Assembly (NCBI GenBank): GCA_963210315.1
Contig: OY723271.1
Span: 1-64,000 of the forward strand
Source of the DNA: Rhynchopus euleeides
Lineage: Eukaryota > Euglenozoa > Diplonemea > Diplonemida > Diplonemidae
Length of the DNA stretch: 64,000 bases
Reading direction: 5' to 3'
Both the position numbers and the translations under genes were made by a program. A model generated the notes under the pieces. That model did not search any database, was not told where the DNA came from, and saw only the letters and a list, made by a program, of their open reading frames with translations. Numbering within the stretch: the first letter of the stretch is position 1; each line of letters opens with the position of its first letter. Shown here in pieces: positions 50,201 to 57,895 of the stretch.

Positions 50201-51912
50201 TCATCAACCGCATCCCTCTCGCCCTGCGCTTCTCCCATAGCGTCATCGTCGTCAGCGCCACCGCGCATCGCGTCGCATGGGATGTGGGCGCCTTCCGTTG
50301 ATCCGCCAGGGGTAACCCGCAGAGCCGGGCTCGGCTCAGTCCAAACAGGGGCGTAGTCGGGCAAAGGCAGGGCCTCCAGCTTCCTCCGCACCCTGGTCCG
50401 GGCCGCCGCGAGGTCCGGGAGGGACGCCCTGGGGTCGTCGGCGACATGTCTCGTCAGCACCCTCTCCAAGGTGTCTCTGGCCAGATCCTCGCGGAAGACG
50501 AGCCAGTCGAACAGGATCTCATCTTGTCTGTCCCAAGCCAGCCGCCCCCCTCCGGTCCAACGCGTGCCCGGGAGGGACGAAGGGGAGTGGAGGGCCCTCG
50601 CGTGGAGGCGGATGCCCCTGACGGCCCGGCGCCTCAGGCACATCGGCCTCGCGGGACGCCGGGCGACCCAGTGCCGAGGGCGGCGTGACATCCCGTGGCG
50701 GCGCGGGGCCCGACCACACAGGCGCGCCACTACGGACCAGCAGACCCTACTCGCTTCGCTCAGACCCCGCCTGCACGCCGACACCGCCGCCCTCGCTAGG
50801 CCCACCCAGCTCTGGGGAGACGCGCATGACCGGAGCCCCCCCATGAGCGGCCTCCACATCGCCTGTCGGAGGAGGGACCAGATCACCCCTCGAAGGGAGG
50901 GGGGGGACGTCCCGCGCAGGCCTGCCCGCTGGCGACTGGGGGCGCGACGCTTCATCGCCGCGCGGCGGACTGCCCGAGCCCGCGGCCGTCTCCACTGCCT
51001 GGGGAGGCGCATCTGCACCCACCTGCGCCTCTCGCCGTCGTCCCAGCCCTCTGCCAGGGCGCCGGGGGGTAAACCCCAGCCACGAGCAGTTGGGACGCCC
51101 GAGCTGCACTCCGCTCCAACAGGAGGGTCCCCAGACCAGCCCCGACATGCTGGCATCCACGTACCCTGACTAGTGGATCGGTCCCCTGCCGGGGCACCGC
51201 TGGCGTTGTTTCCCTGCTGGGAGTACAGCTCTCCCTGCTGCTCAGCGGCTGGGGTGGAGGGACGGCGGGGCGGTGCGTCGGTGGGGGCGCCGGGGGCGAG
51301 ATCCCCGCCTGCCCCACTATCCCCGAATTTCCCCGTGATGGCAAGGTGCGGTGACACTTGGGCTGGGGGAACGTGTGAGGTGGGGGGGCAGGAGGTGAGT
51401 GGATGGGGCACGAGGGAGTTACACAGTGCGAGGTGGGGACTGGGCCCACTATACTCGAAAACCCCAGCTTGCCCCTCCACCCCTGGTGCACTGGGGGGCG
51501 GAGACGGAGGGGGAGAACGTGAGAGACGGGATGTGGGGGGATGTTGCGATGCGATAGGGGGGAGGGCAGCGGGGGGAGCGAGGGACTGAGCGGGTGGGGG
51601 GACAAAAAAGCACGGGAGTCGGGGGTGTGGTATATTGGCCCTTCCCTCCCCTGCCCCATACTGTCCTAACACACCCTCCCACCCGAACGAGTCCCCCCTG
51701 GGGGGGGGGGGGGGAGGCCTCCCACCACCCGCCCTGACCCCCACGCCCAGCCGACCCCCCACATGACGTGAGGGAGGGGGTTGGGGCGGGAAGCTGTCAC
51801 CCGCCCTGCTGCTGCCTCTGCTGCTCCCTCTGCAACGGTGACCGCCGCTGCCTGCACGAGGGGGGGCCGCGACCCTTCCGCAGCCGTCGGGGAGTGCCGT
51901 TGGGGGGTGCAT
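44293..51912 (-). CDS. LINE D polyprotein: OTU-like domains, zinc fingers, RT, restriction-like endonuclease
   Basis: The frame has 2,539 codons. Order by residue: low-complexity N-terminal part; OTU-like domain 1 with QGDCGFFAIG (about 587) and GQHFEG (about 690); fingers CPHDSCRTS...H...H and CLKCDKVITLGDHQSC (about 750-820); RT (about 1040-1450) with IDYANAFNSIDRG, GVQQGDPLGPLLF and YLDDG; CCHC knuckle CEKCGRELDEMGTHAFDC (about 1580); endonuclease motif QRPGDL...VIDITVKNP (about 1635-1650); OTU-like module 2 lacking the cysteine (about 1885-1960) with finger CQFCEADF...CVHC; OTU-like module 3 with PGNCFFDAL (about 2150) and SHYSPLHI (about 2265) with finger CVRCEQPF...CIGC; C-terminal block WDALF. 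The first codon given is only the first ATG of this frame; the homologous N-terminus lies upstream in another frame. Confidence 0.87.
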   Translation of the reverse strand: MHPPTALPDGCGRVAAPPRAGSGGHRCRGSSRGSSRAGDSFPPQPPPSRHVGGRLGVGVRAGGGRPPPPPPRGDSFGWEGVLGQYGAGEGRANIPHPRLPCFFVPPPAQSLAPPAALPPIASQHPPTSRLSRSPPPSPPPSAPGVEGQAGVFEYSGPSPHLALCNSLVPHPLTSCPPTSHVPPAQVSPHLAITGKFGDSGAGGDLAPGAPTDAPPRRPSTPAAEQQGELYSQQGNNASGAPAGDRSTSQGTWMPACRGWSGDPPVGAECSSGVPTARGWGLPPGALAEGWDDGERRRWVQMRLPRQWRRPRARAVRRAAMKRRAPSRQRAGLRGTSPPSLRGVIWSLLRQAMWRPLMGGLRSCASPQSWVGLARAAVSACRRGLSEASRVCWSVVARLCGRAPRRHGMSRRPRHWVARRPARPMCLRRRAVRGIRLHARALHSPSSLPGTRWTGGGRLAWDRQDEILFDWLVFREDLARDTLERVLTRHVADDPRASLPDLAAARTRVRRKLEALPLPDYAPVWTEPSPALRVTPGGSTEGAHIPCDAMRGGADDDDAMGEAQGERDAVDDLLRDFGATRVPNAAQGDCGFFAIGVPAADIALRRQDLSEAAKKLQALTDLFGGDKAQHLAYAANLARPSSWMDHLALQLAARVWSIHIVVVQGGEHPIVSIRPAKVPDKELLQKTRVIALTGQHFEGVSIPRAELQGLVNRAEPAFLTRSNARMAELQTAEGQEELDVGSKLVERSTARLYCPHDSCRTSLMQAGIPILPTSMKDHLNRHLEKGDVLSRGTLRALKFAQCLKCDKVITLGDHQSCTACRKDLEPEPEAQAVGADIPAGELPSVEELRRHNIRVWEKVPKPLVKAWTAALSEAARETAARNSVAAWTILLMAPLVLLRSARMGGAKSKVTLRERQKVFDRWKRGEYATLWEEAREASKRQGGTGSRGSAPPRLSDEERWERRVGQLARQNRVSAAHKHLVPAKVAPSTTETLKKLQGKHPEGGAVHLERTVPAEKCKAFTPADVFRAVKSFPNGSSGGQMGLRPDHVRQALECKDALGAKPTAMLTQVINRMVKGAVPQEVMPVLGGAKLSALVKGDEDVRPIACGETLRRLAAKLLSTRHKGDARRILMRGRQVGVAVQRGLEAAASVVAQYAERSREKEDAVILKIDYANAFNSIDRGTFLKVVERHIPGLLPFVAWCYDSPSTLTYGEGVVSSSCGVQQGDPLGPLLFSLGIKEIAEELKKRTDLDGSLFYLDDGVIMGPACAVRAALDYVIQASTERGLEVKLSKCELIDLCEQSLEALEEEGFSLRLPEDEDKVGIVYRAGRNFTLLGAPIGSAAFCESYMDKKLLEFQPYLDALAKLQDKQVGLALLRHCEGFARLVFYMRAMGHKGVTEYLRKSDASVEKCLARILALEDDVLPESVMRQATMPVRLGGLGIRRAAEHWHAAALASTANGHSLCRELDPNFTWDEEGWETTCLAHNNAVDEDERRDPTQAPVGDVEQRELSRAIVSRQYRELFEESDAHDRARLRSLSLPHAGAFLGGKLSENSRIEGRQMIAVSRARLGIPLFEPDTVCEKCGRELDEMGTHAFDCNQGGALTRRHDATRDALFALAQEAGTNPEMESLHLLQDGQRPGDLVTRRIWPRVIDITVKNPVAASYVQAAARFTGAAAAQGEATKNRQYRDACAARGLVFAPYAMELFGGLAPSAHSVFSKLGRLAAERTGASRVQLTQEYACRVNSAFNNTLGATLLECGELTKACRSLARDRVEVEAAPPLDPDHFIRFEPDQVGQGAAFEDTDPDDAEGQGHQAVPPPSDEPLRPAQKPVDREPPTPEDLVREWRSAHNGVGVSFTSLMGGLGNLLPAVFQVQQLGGGGAGGVPTDALVALADGFASSGTPMEAGPLRRQAVARVRSSPELSGLLADPAAWASRMSAFEGGDEATWADDVLIRGAACVLRRHIIVFRDYRAPTVCDPGCKPIATAVALGGVGDRFQALTLPADVQELVGGSTTGPRPTVRAGPRLRTERAEGEQDVTEFCQFCEADFSTQDTHGRCVHCLRASCPDCVEHVTDPCQCGRTEPTTVVQEEVMDDDEDSTDSEDAGPPPPPPGPAPEPADDVLTRWLTAREHALPGVTTAKQQSVLEMPDVQDFRFTPGNCFFDALTSLLGEAGATADGLRQYVVKVVGDHADLRSRAEPSYEEWARQMCESGSMNVASWADELTLQGAARATGSPIVVLADDTAPRIYRPLRKPYGPVAGVKFKTSHYSPLHISEQVRSFVLRLAPAVPLVSTGCRGAEAGLHMVRVDGGTAELSVLCVRCEQPFDTRTPHWECIGCNRLACTGCVSDGETCTRPPDRGGDGAATDGNAHTTSGGSPSASTAPAPSSNATAQPSTSSTDSTSDAQQGGSTSENAPAPSASQHTGKRKADRDVSASPPDRKRSATAADKGTPADDADVPKTVAEWDALFTPEPGSPEEEFKSARRALHAWRCKVRLQDREEQRLYNNLNSRMYTAAGMRRATAGTASQGSRRAAPRATGAATQ

Positions 51913-52277
51913 AAAGCCGGTGGGTCAGACCGGTGTGCTGTTGTTGGGGGGCCCGTGTGGAACCCACCCTCCCCCGGCCCTGCCTGTCCCGGCGCTGCCG
52001 ATGCCGCCGCTGCCGTCGCTGCTGCTCTCGTCGCTACCGGGGGCGACCCGGGCTGCCCTCGTGCGGGGGGTTGCGACCCCCGCGCTTCTGCCGCTACCGG
52101 GGGCGGCCCGGGCTGCACTCGTGTGGGGGGCTGCGGCCCCCCCGTCTCCCTCGCTACCGGGGGCGACCCGGGCTGCTCACCCGCTGGGGGCGGGAGCGCC
52201 GCCACCAGCAGCGCCATGAGGGCCCACTGCCCTCGCCTCCTCGCGTGCCCACGGCCAGGCACGTCTCGCGCCTCCAT
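51666..52277 (-). CDS. N-terminal part of the LINE D polyprotein (signal-peptide-like, PGSPPVA repeats)
   Basis: From an ATG at 52277 the frame reads MEARDVPGRG, a hydrophobic ALMALLVAALPPPAG and several PGSPPVA repeats, which parallels the start of LINEs A and B (MEGREPP..., PGSPPVA). It overlaps the main frame by about 250 bp but in another phase. A run of about 14 G on the plus strand near 51699-51712 lies in the overlap; run-length error, slippage or loss of function are all possible and cannot be told apart here. Confidence 0.6.
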   Translation of the reverse strand: MEARDVPGRGHARRRGQWALMALLVAALPPPAGEQPGSPPVARETGGPQPPTRVQPGPPPVAAEARGSQPPARGQPGSPPVATRAAATAAAASAAPGQAGPGEGGFHTGPPTTAHRSDPPALCTPQRHSPTAAEGSRPPLVQAAAVTVAEGAAEAAAGRVTASRPNPLPHVMWGVGWAWGSGRVVGGLPPPPPGGTRSGGRVC

Positions 52278-52603
52278 CGCGACTCGCGCTCGCGTGTGTC
52301 GGGGGTGGGAAGGGGGGGACTGGGAAGGGAGGGGGGAACAGAGCCCGAGGGACAAGCGTCCCAAGGGGGAGTGGTTTTTTTGTTTGGGAAGAAGTTATTG
52401 GCCCAACCAGCCCTCCCGACTCTGCCCGCCCGCAAGATCAAGAAGAAGTTTGGAAAGGGGAAAAGGGATGGGGGAGAGGAGGGAGAGGGATGGGTTTTTG
52501 AAAGGGGAGGGGAGAACCCAACCGACCCAACCGACCAGGGGGGGGGGAGCGCGAGTGTGTATACCAATGAAGTACAGAAACTGTAGCTTAAGAAATCGTT
52601 GGT
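52278..52603 (-). promoter_or_regulatory. 5' UTR / leader of LINE D
   Basis: About 325 bp that align along most of their length with the leaders of LINEs A and B, including the terminal CCAACGATTTCTTAAGC, the TACAG/CTGTA hairpin, GGTCGGTTGGG and the stretch around CCCTCCCG. Only homopolymer lengths and scattered bases differ, although the coding regions of the two families are far apart. Confidence 0.6.
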
Positions 52604-52606
52604 AGC

Positions 52607-53600
52607 AGAACCGGTGTGAGGCACTTGGGTCCGTCCAGGTGGGCAGGGAACCTGGGGGCGGGGGGCCTCAAATCCCTCTCTCTCTCATGCACGCGTGCTG
52701 GGCTCAACGGCCTGTACTCTCCCATCCGCCACCCAACCACCCATGCACAACTTGACGAGGCCTTGAGACACACCTCTCCCTTCCGAGACCCAGACTACCC
52801 ACTTCCATCCCTGGCGCTGTCTGTTGGCAAGTGAGCAAAGGTAACACGAAACACAAGGGCAAGACTTGGAGCGAGCGTCGCGAGTCAATCAGAGAGGCAC
52901 TCCCTCCTCGCAGGGTGGTGTCGGCCTTGTGTGCTCTCGAAAACCCGCTGTCGCCGTCCGTCAACCTGTGTGGCTGCCTGTAGAGGCGTTAAGGGGCGTG
53001 GGGACTAGGGGACCGAAGAGGGGTCAGAGACAGGTCGGACCTGCTCGGAGAAACACAAGAAAGGGGTGGAGGGAGTTAAAGCGCGTGTCTCCGGCGGGTC
53101 TCGGAGGGCAGGTGCTCTCGCCGACCCGTCGAACCGCGTGTGGGGACCGTTGGGAGGGGTTTAGACATGCACAATGATCTATACTGTACAAATGACCTGG
53201 ATTCTCGGTGCCGTAACGTGCCTGAGTGGCTGTTTTGTTGGGTTAAGTGGCGGTCGAGGCAATCCGGACAGTTGTTGCGGAATCTAGTGTAAGGGGTAAT
53301 GGAATGGTGGAATGCACAAACGTCAAGGGAGGGGCGGGGGTGTTGAGGAAAGGGGGGGGGGGATAGGTAGAGTGAGGGACGGATGGAAAGGGGGGGGGGG
53401 GGGTGGGAGTGACTGATAAGATCAAGGGGGAGGGGAGGGGGTGTTGTTGTTGTTCTCGGGGTCGCGACCACCTAACTGAGGGGGTCACACTCCTGGTGTC
53501 TTGTCTGCACACATTTCTGCTGGGAGGGGGGGGGGGGGGGGTATAGTGGCCGGAGTCAGGAGCCGGCCCTCCTGGGGATGATGACCTGCCCTCACGGGCT
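52607..53600 (-). other. 3' UTR of LINE E
   Basis: About 990 bp without coding potential, with G runs near 53350-53405 and 53525-53540. From 52607 to about 53507 it is almost identical to copy G (56023-56907). Confidence 0.75.
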
Positions 53601-55675
53601 TCATCTCCTCGTCTTCCCCTTCGCGCCCTTCCGCGCCCCGTCACACTCCCACATCTTCGTGACGGTGTCCCGAAGGCTTCGGGCCGCCGCCTTCGCCGTC
53701 GGCACGCTCCACGCGTTCTGCGTCCCACGCGCAGCGTGCCACTCCCTCACCGCCACCGCAGCCACCTGCCGCGTCAGCGGGTGCGAGCCGTGCAGGGGGT
53801 GAAAGAGGCTCTTCCACCCCGCCGCCGTCGCAGGGATGCGTGCACCTCCCATCGACCCACACGGAGACACACCATCCACAGCCACCCTATCACCCTCATC
53901 CCACTCGCAACCCTTGCGGGCCTGCTCCTCCAGCAGCCTCGTCGTCACCCGCGTCGGACCCACCGTCGCTGCCACCGTCTCGACCGGCGCGCCTTCCTCC
54001 TGGGTCTCAGGGGCACCGCTGCAGGCGAGGTCATCGCTGTCGACGTAGTCGTCGTCGTCGAACGCCAGCGGCTCGTTGATGCCAGGGGGGGCTGTTGAGG
54101 TCGCGTTTGAGCCTCCACCCTGCATCGATCCGCCATCCGCTGCCGCCCGCCGCTTCTCCCCCAACACCGCGTTCCTGCTGCGGCGTGTCGTCGCCCCGGC
54201 TGTCTCTACCCGCGTCACCTTACCCGCCGCCAGCATCGCTGCGGCCACACCCTCCTTCCCCACAGCCTTGCCGCACGACCCAGGGAGGGCTGTAGAAGAG
54301 GCTTGGGAGCCGCTGCCCTGGGCGCGCGCGCGGGGTGTTGTCCTGCCTGCCGGTGTCTGCGGGGAGGCAGCCGACAGCGGCACAGGGGTCCCAGGGAGGG
54401 CTGTTGAAGAGGCGTTGGAGCCACTGCCCTGGGAGGTCTGCGCGCGCGGGGTCGACTGTCCTGCGGGTGCCGGCTGGGAGGCGGACGGAAGCGCCGACAC
54501 CCCAGGGAGGGCTGTTGAAGAGGCGTTGGAGCCACTGCCCTGGGAGGTCTGAGCGCGCGGGGTCGATTGTCCTGCGGGTGCCGGTTGGGAGGCGGACGGA
54601 AGCGCCGACACCCCAGGGAGGGCTGTTGAAGAGGCGTTGGAGCCGCTGCCCTGGGAGGTCTGCACTTGGGGGGCCGACGCCCCGAGGGGCGCCTGTTGGG
54701 GGGCCGGCGGGGGCGCCGACCCCTCGCCGGGGCTTGTTGTAGTCGGAGGAGGGGGCACCACATCCGGCGCGGCGCCCCTTGCCCCCCCATCACCTTCTCC
54801 CTCAGCCGTCTCCTGCTTCATCTCCGCCTCGGCCCCCTGGGCCGACCCAGGCGGACCTTCACTTCCCTCAGGCCGGGGGACTCGGGGCGGGCGCTGTGCT
54901 GCTCTGCTGGCGCGACTCTCCCGGCGTGCCCGCCGGCCCGGCGACAGCTCCAGGTCCTCACGCAATCCCTGTGGCACCACTGCGGTCTCCCCGGTGTCGA
55001 CGTCCAGCACTTCGACCCTCGGGACGTACCCAGGGCAGTGCCGCACCCCACGACCCTTCGCGCACTTGTCGCACACCCGGCGCCAGCACCCACCACACTG
55101 CTTGTGGGCCTTCCGCAGGTCCACCGAGCCGCTGCACTTCTCGCACCTCTGCACGCCCAACTGCGAATCACCCTTCACCCACTCCATCAGTCCTGCCCAC
55201 CTGCACTCGAGCAGGTCCTCAGCGGGCTCCTGCGGGGGTAGGGCCATGAGGTGCTGGCGGATGGCCCTGGGCAGCACGAGCGGAGAGTAGTGCCCGTACT
55301 CCGCCCCAGTCCTGCGCAAGCAGAACGCGTCGCGCGTGCCGCCCTCCCCGATCGGGCGCAACACCATCGGCACCTGGTTGTCAACCAGGAGCAGGATGGT
55401 GCACCGCGTCCCTCGCGCGACCGCAGCCAACACGACGTAGTCGGCCCACGTCCGTGGGTCGCGACTGCCCGGCTTGGCCATGAACGCGGCCCACATGTCG
55501 GGGCCCTCCTCAACCCGCATGCGGAGATCAGCGTCCTGCAGCGCGCGCTGGACCCCCATCTGGCGGAGCCAGGCGCTGTCACACCCCAGGGTCTCCTTGC
55601 CCAACGCAGCGATGCCGTCGAAGGCGCAGTCCCCCACAACGAACGACCATCCCTCGGGGACCCTCAGGCCGAGGC
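53601..55675 (-). CDS. LINE E polyprotein fragment: OTU-like module 3, zinc finger, 37-aa repeats, C-terminal block
   Basis: The frame is open from the truncation (LRVPEGWSFVVGDCAFDG) and needs no start codon of its own. It contains the OTU-like cysteine motif VGDCAFDGIAAL, the block TWADYVVLAAVARGTRCTILLL, a candidate histidine in YGHYSPLVLP, a finger CEKCSGSVDLRKAHKQCGGC...C, a low-complexity linker with 3.6 copies of a 37-residue repeat, an acidic FDDDDYVDSDD tract, and the family C-terminal block WKSLFHPLHGSHPL. RT and endonuclease are absent. Not expected to be functional. Confidence 0.8.
54380..54670 (-). repeat. 111-bp tandem repeats in the LINE E linker
   Basis: Units of 111 bp (plus-strand motif CAGGGAGGGCTGTTGAAG at about 54391, 54501 and 54612) encode GSGSNASSTALPG followed by a Pro/Ala/Ser stretch. 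The two central units are nearly identical, a sign of recent in-frame duplication. Confidence 0.85.
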
Positions 55676-55933
55676 TTTTTTTGGTACCCGGGGGCGAACC
55701 GGGGGACTGCTACACTCCTTTCTCTGCTCACGGGTGTCTGCTGCATGTCGAGGCGAGAAGCAAGGTGACATGCAGGGCGGAAGCCATCGACACCCGTGTT
55801 GTTGGTCATCTGCTGCAGAGGCTAGAGAGCCGTGTACTCGGCATGTTCGAACAACAATGGCTGGGCGTCCTCTCCAGTCTCCTCCCAAGGGGTGACCATC
55901 GAAAACGCCCACGGCTGGAAACGCGCAAAAAAC
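55676..55933 (-). mobile_element. LINE F: 258-bp 3' fragment of family 1 (A type)
   Basis: It starts with a 7-nt tail (T run 55676-55682) and the T-arm-like hairpin, and matches the LINE A 3' UTR to GCGCAAAAAAC, where it is truncated. Its tail is joined to the truncated 5' end of LINE E. Confidence 0.88.
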
Positions 55934-55946
55934 GTAACCTACTCTT

Positions 55947-55965
55947 AACCAACGATTTCTTAAGC
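55947..55965 (+). other. 19-bp piece of the LINE leader in inverted orientation
   Basis: AACCAACGATTTCTTAAGC equals the extreme sense-strand 5' end of LINEs A, B and D but lies on the plus strand, opposite to all LINEs here. It follows 13 bases of unknown origin after copy F and directly precedes the T run of copy G. Confidence 0.7.
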
Positions 55966-56910
55966 TTTTTTTTTTTACACTTGCCCGTCAGGTGGACCAC
56001 CGGGTGGGGAGAGAACCGGTGTGAGGCACTTGGGTCCGTCCAGGTGGGCAGGGAACCTGGGGGCGGGGGGCCTCAAATCCCTCTCTCTCTCATGCACGCG
56101 TGCTGGGCTCAACGGCCTGTACTCTCCCATCCGCCACCCAACCACCCATGCACAACTTGACGAGGCCTTGAGACACACCTCTCCCTTCCGAGACCCAGAC
56201 CACCCACTTCCATCCCTGGCGCTGTCTGTTGGCAAGTGAGCAAAGGTAACACGAAACACAAGGGCAAGACTTGGAGCGAGCGTCGCGAGTCAATCAGAGA
56301 GGCACTCCCTCCTCGCAGGGTGGTGTCGGCCTTGTGTGCTCTCGAAAACCCGCTGTCGCCGTCCGTCAACCTGTGTGGCTGCCTGTAGAGGCGTTAAGGG
56401 GCGTGGGGACTAGGGGACCGAAGAGGGGTCGGAGACAGGTCGGACCTGCTCGGAGAAACACAAGAAAGGGGTGGAGGGAGTTAAAGCGCGTGTCTCCGGC
56501 GGGTCTCGGAGGGCAGGTGCTCTCGCCGACCCGTCGAACCGCGTGTGGGGACCGTTGGGAGGGGTTTAGACATGCACAATGATCTATACTGTACAAATGA
56601 CCTGGATTCTCGGTGCCGTAACGTGCCTGAGTGGCTGTTTTGTTGGGTTAAGTGGCGGTCGAGGCAATCCGGACAGTTGTTGCGGAATCTAGTGTAAGGG
56701 GTAATGGAATGGTGGAATGCACAAACGTCAAGGGAGGGGCGGGGGTGTTGAGGAAAGGGGGGGGGGGATAGGTAGAGTGAGGGACGGATGGAAAGGGGGG
56801 GGGGGGTGGGAGTGACTGATAAGATCAAGGGGGAGGGGAGGGGGTGTTGTTGTTGTTCTCGGGGTCGCGACCACCTAACTGAGGGGGTCACACTCCTGGT
56901 GTCTTGTAGC
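55966..56910 (-). mobile_element. LINE G: 5'-truncated family-2 copy (E subfamily), 3' UTR only
   Basis: An 11-nt tail (T run 55966-55976) followed by the family-2 3' end and about 930 bp of UTR almost identical to LINE E. The truncation at GTGTCTTGTAGC abuts the T run of copy H. It contains no coding sequence. Confidence 0.87.
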
Positions 56911-57164
56911 TTTTTTTTTGGTACCCGGGGGCGAACCGGGGGACTGCTACTCTCCACCTCTGCTCTTGGGGTGTCTGCTGCTTGTCGAGATGACATGCAG
57001 GGCGGAAGCCAACGACACAGTTGCTGTTGGCCACGTGTGGCAGAGGCTAGAGGCTAGAGGGCCGTGTACTTGGCAAGTTCGAACAACAAGGGCCAGACCT
57101 CTTCTACAGTCTCTCCCCAAATGGCGACCGTTCGAAAAGTCCAGGGCCCAGAACGCGCAAAATA
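56911..57164 (-). mobile_element. LINE H: 254-bp 3' fragment of family 1 (B type)
   Basis: A 9-nt tail (T run 56911-56919), the T-arm-like hairpin and UTR almost identical to LINE B up to GCGCAAAA, then unrelated sequence. It is the last copy of the LINE chain. Confidence 0.87.
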
Positions 57165-57552
57165 CAGCAGCAGTCTCTCGAGTCTTCCTTTCAGATGATT
57201 TTTGCATTGATCGCTTCCACCTCAACCCGTCACTCGTCACGCGTTTTTTTTTTCTCGCTGGCGCTAGTGATGTCGGCTGGCAGAAAAAACACACACAAAA
57301 ACCCCCCCCCCCGCGTGTCGAGTGACCTTACCTGTCTGAAGTACAGAAAATGTGTCGGGTTGGGTGGAGCATACACACACACATACACATATGTTCACAC
57401 AACACAGGGCAAACCGCACAAACGTGTTCACACATCCGGCATCCTATGCGAAATACCCGCCGCTCCCCGGGAGCTGTTGCGGGAACCATCTGCTCTTCCG
57501 ACCCACCGAGACTCTTGCCGTATTTTCTCTACCACACGGGGTGTGTTTTACC

Positions 57553-57641
57553 AAAAAAAGAAAAAAAGCGTGAGAAAAAAGAAAAAAGCGTGAGAAAAAA
57601 GAAAAAGGCGTGAGAAAAAAGTAAAAAGCGTGAGAAAAAAG
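57553..57641 (+). repeat. 20-bp tandem repeat (GCGTGAGAAAAAAG...)
   Basis: Four to five units starting at 57568, 57588, 57608 and 57628, each GCGTGAG followed by A-rich spacer with small variations. Confidence 0.9.
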
Positions 57642-57690
57642 TGATTACCGTAACCGGGCGTGCGTGAAAAAAAGTTGCGTGGCGTCCAAG

Positions 57691-57727
57691 AAAAAAAAAT
57701 TTTTTTTGGCCAAAAAAATTTTTTTTC
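57691..57727. repeat. A/T palindrome centred on GGCC, copy 1
   Basis: AATTTTTTTTGGCC followed by its near-complement AAAAAAATT, centre at 57708-57711. A near-identical copy lies at about 60077-60112. Both are followed by TCGAC. Confidence 0.8.
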
Positions 57728-57730
57728 GAC

Positions 57731-57782
57731 GGGGGTCTTCGCTCCGGGTCAATTTGGGTCAACTTGGGTCAATTTGGGTCAC
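57731..57782 (+). repeat. GGGTCAAYTT 10-bp tandem repeat after GGGGGTCTTCGCTCC
   Basis: Units at 57746, 57756, 57766 and a partial at 57776. The preceding GGGGGTCTTCGCTCC (57731-57745) is found inverted at 59922-59936. Confidence 0.85.
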
Positions 57783-57790
57783 CCTGGGGT

Positions 57791-57895
57791 TTTTCACCTT
57801 AGGAAAATGGGGGGCTTCGCTCCGGGTCAATCTGGGTCAGCTTGGGTCAGTGACCCGGAGCGAAGCCCCCCCCCTTAGGTGACCAAAAATAGGTG
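57791..57895. repeat. Imperfect inverted repeat around CTTCGCTCCGGGTCA
   Basis: A 21-bp arm at 57809-57829 is perfectly complementary to 57851-57871. The outer arms TTTTCACCT and AGGTGAAAA extend the pairing. A large cruciform or hairpin could form. Confidence 0.85.

Larger units (their letters stand above)
43702..52603 (-). mobile_element. LINE D: full-length family-2 non-LTR retrotransposon
   Basis: An 8.9-kb minus-strand element with a 16-nt oligo(A) tail (T run 43702-43717), a 3' UTR ending GACGGGCAAGTC on the sense strand, a long polyprotein frame and the leader CCAACGATTTCTTAAGC at its 5' end. Its 3' end is unrelated to family 1, but its domain order and leader are shared. No target-site duplication is visible: the left flank is the truncated end of LINE C and the right flank is the 3' UTR of LINE E. 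Confidence 0.88.
52607..55675 (-). mobile_element. LINE E: 5'-truncated family-2 copy
   Basis: It consists of the C-terminal third of a LINE polyprotein plus a long 3' UTR of about 990 bp. The last 40-50 bp and the tail are missing where it meets the 5' end of LINE D (52603-52607). The 5' truncation at 55675 is inside OTU-like module 3 and abuts the T run of copy F. Its 3' UTR is nearly identical to copy G and more distant from LINE D, so E and G form a subfamily. Confidence 0.82.

Noticed and set aside
54270-54670. CRISPR-like array from regularly spaced 111-bp repeats
   Set aside because: The units are contiguous in-frame protein repeats without spacers in a eukaryotic LINE.
57321-57350. 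GAAGTACAGAAAATGTG resembling part of the LINE leader
   Set aside because: Only about a dozen bases match (the plus-strand leader reads GAAGTACAGAAACTGTAG), without the rest of the leader or a tail.
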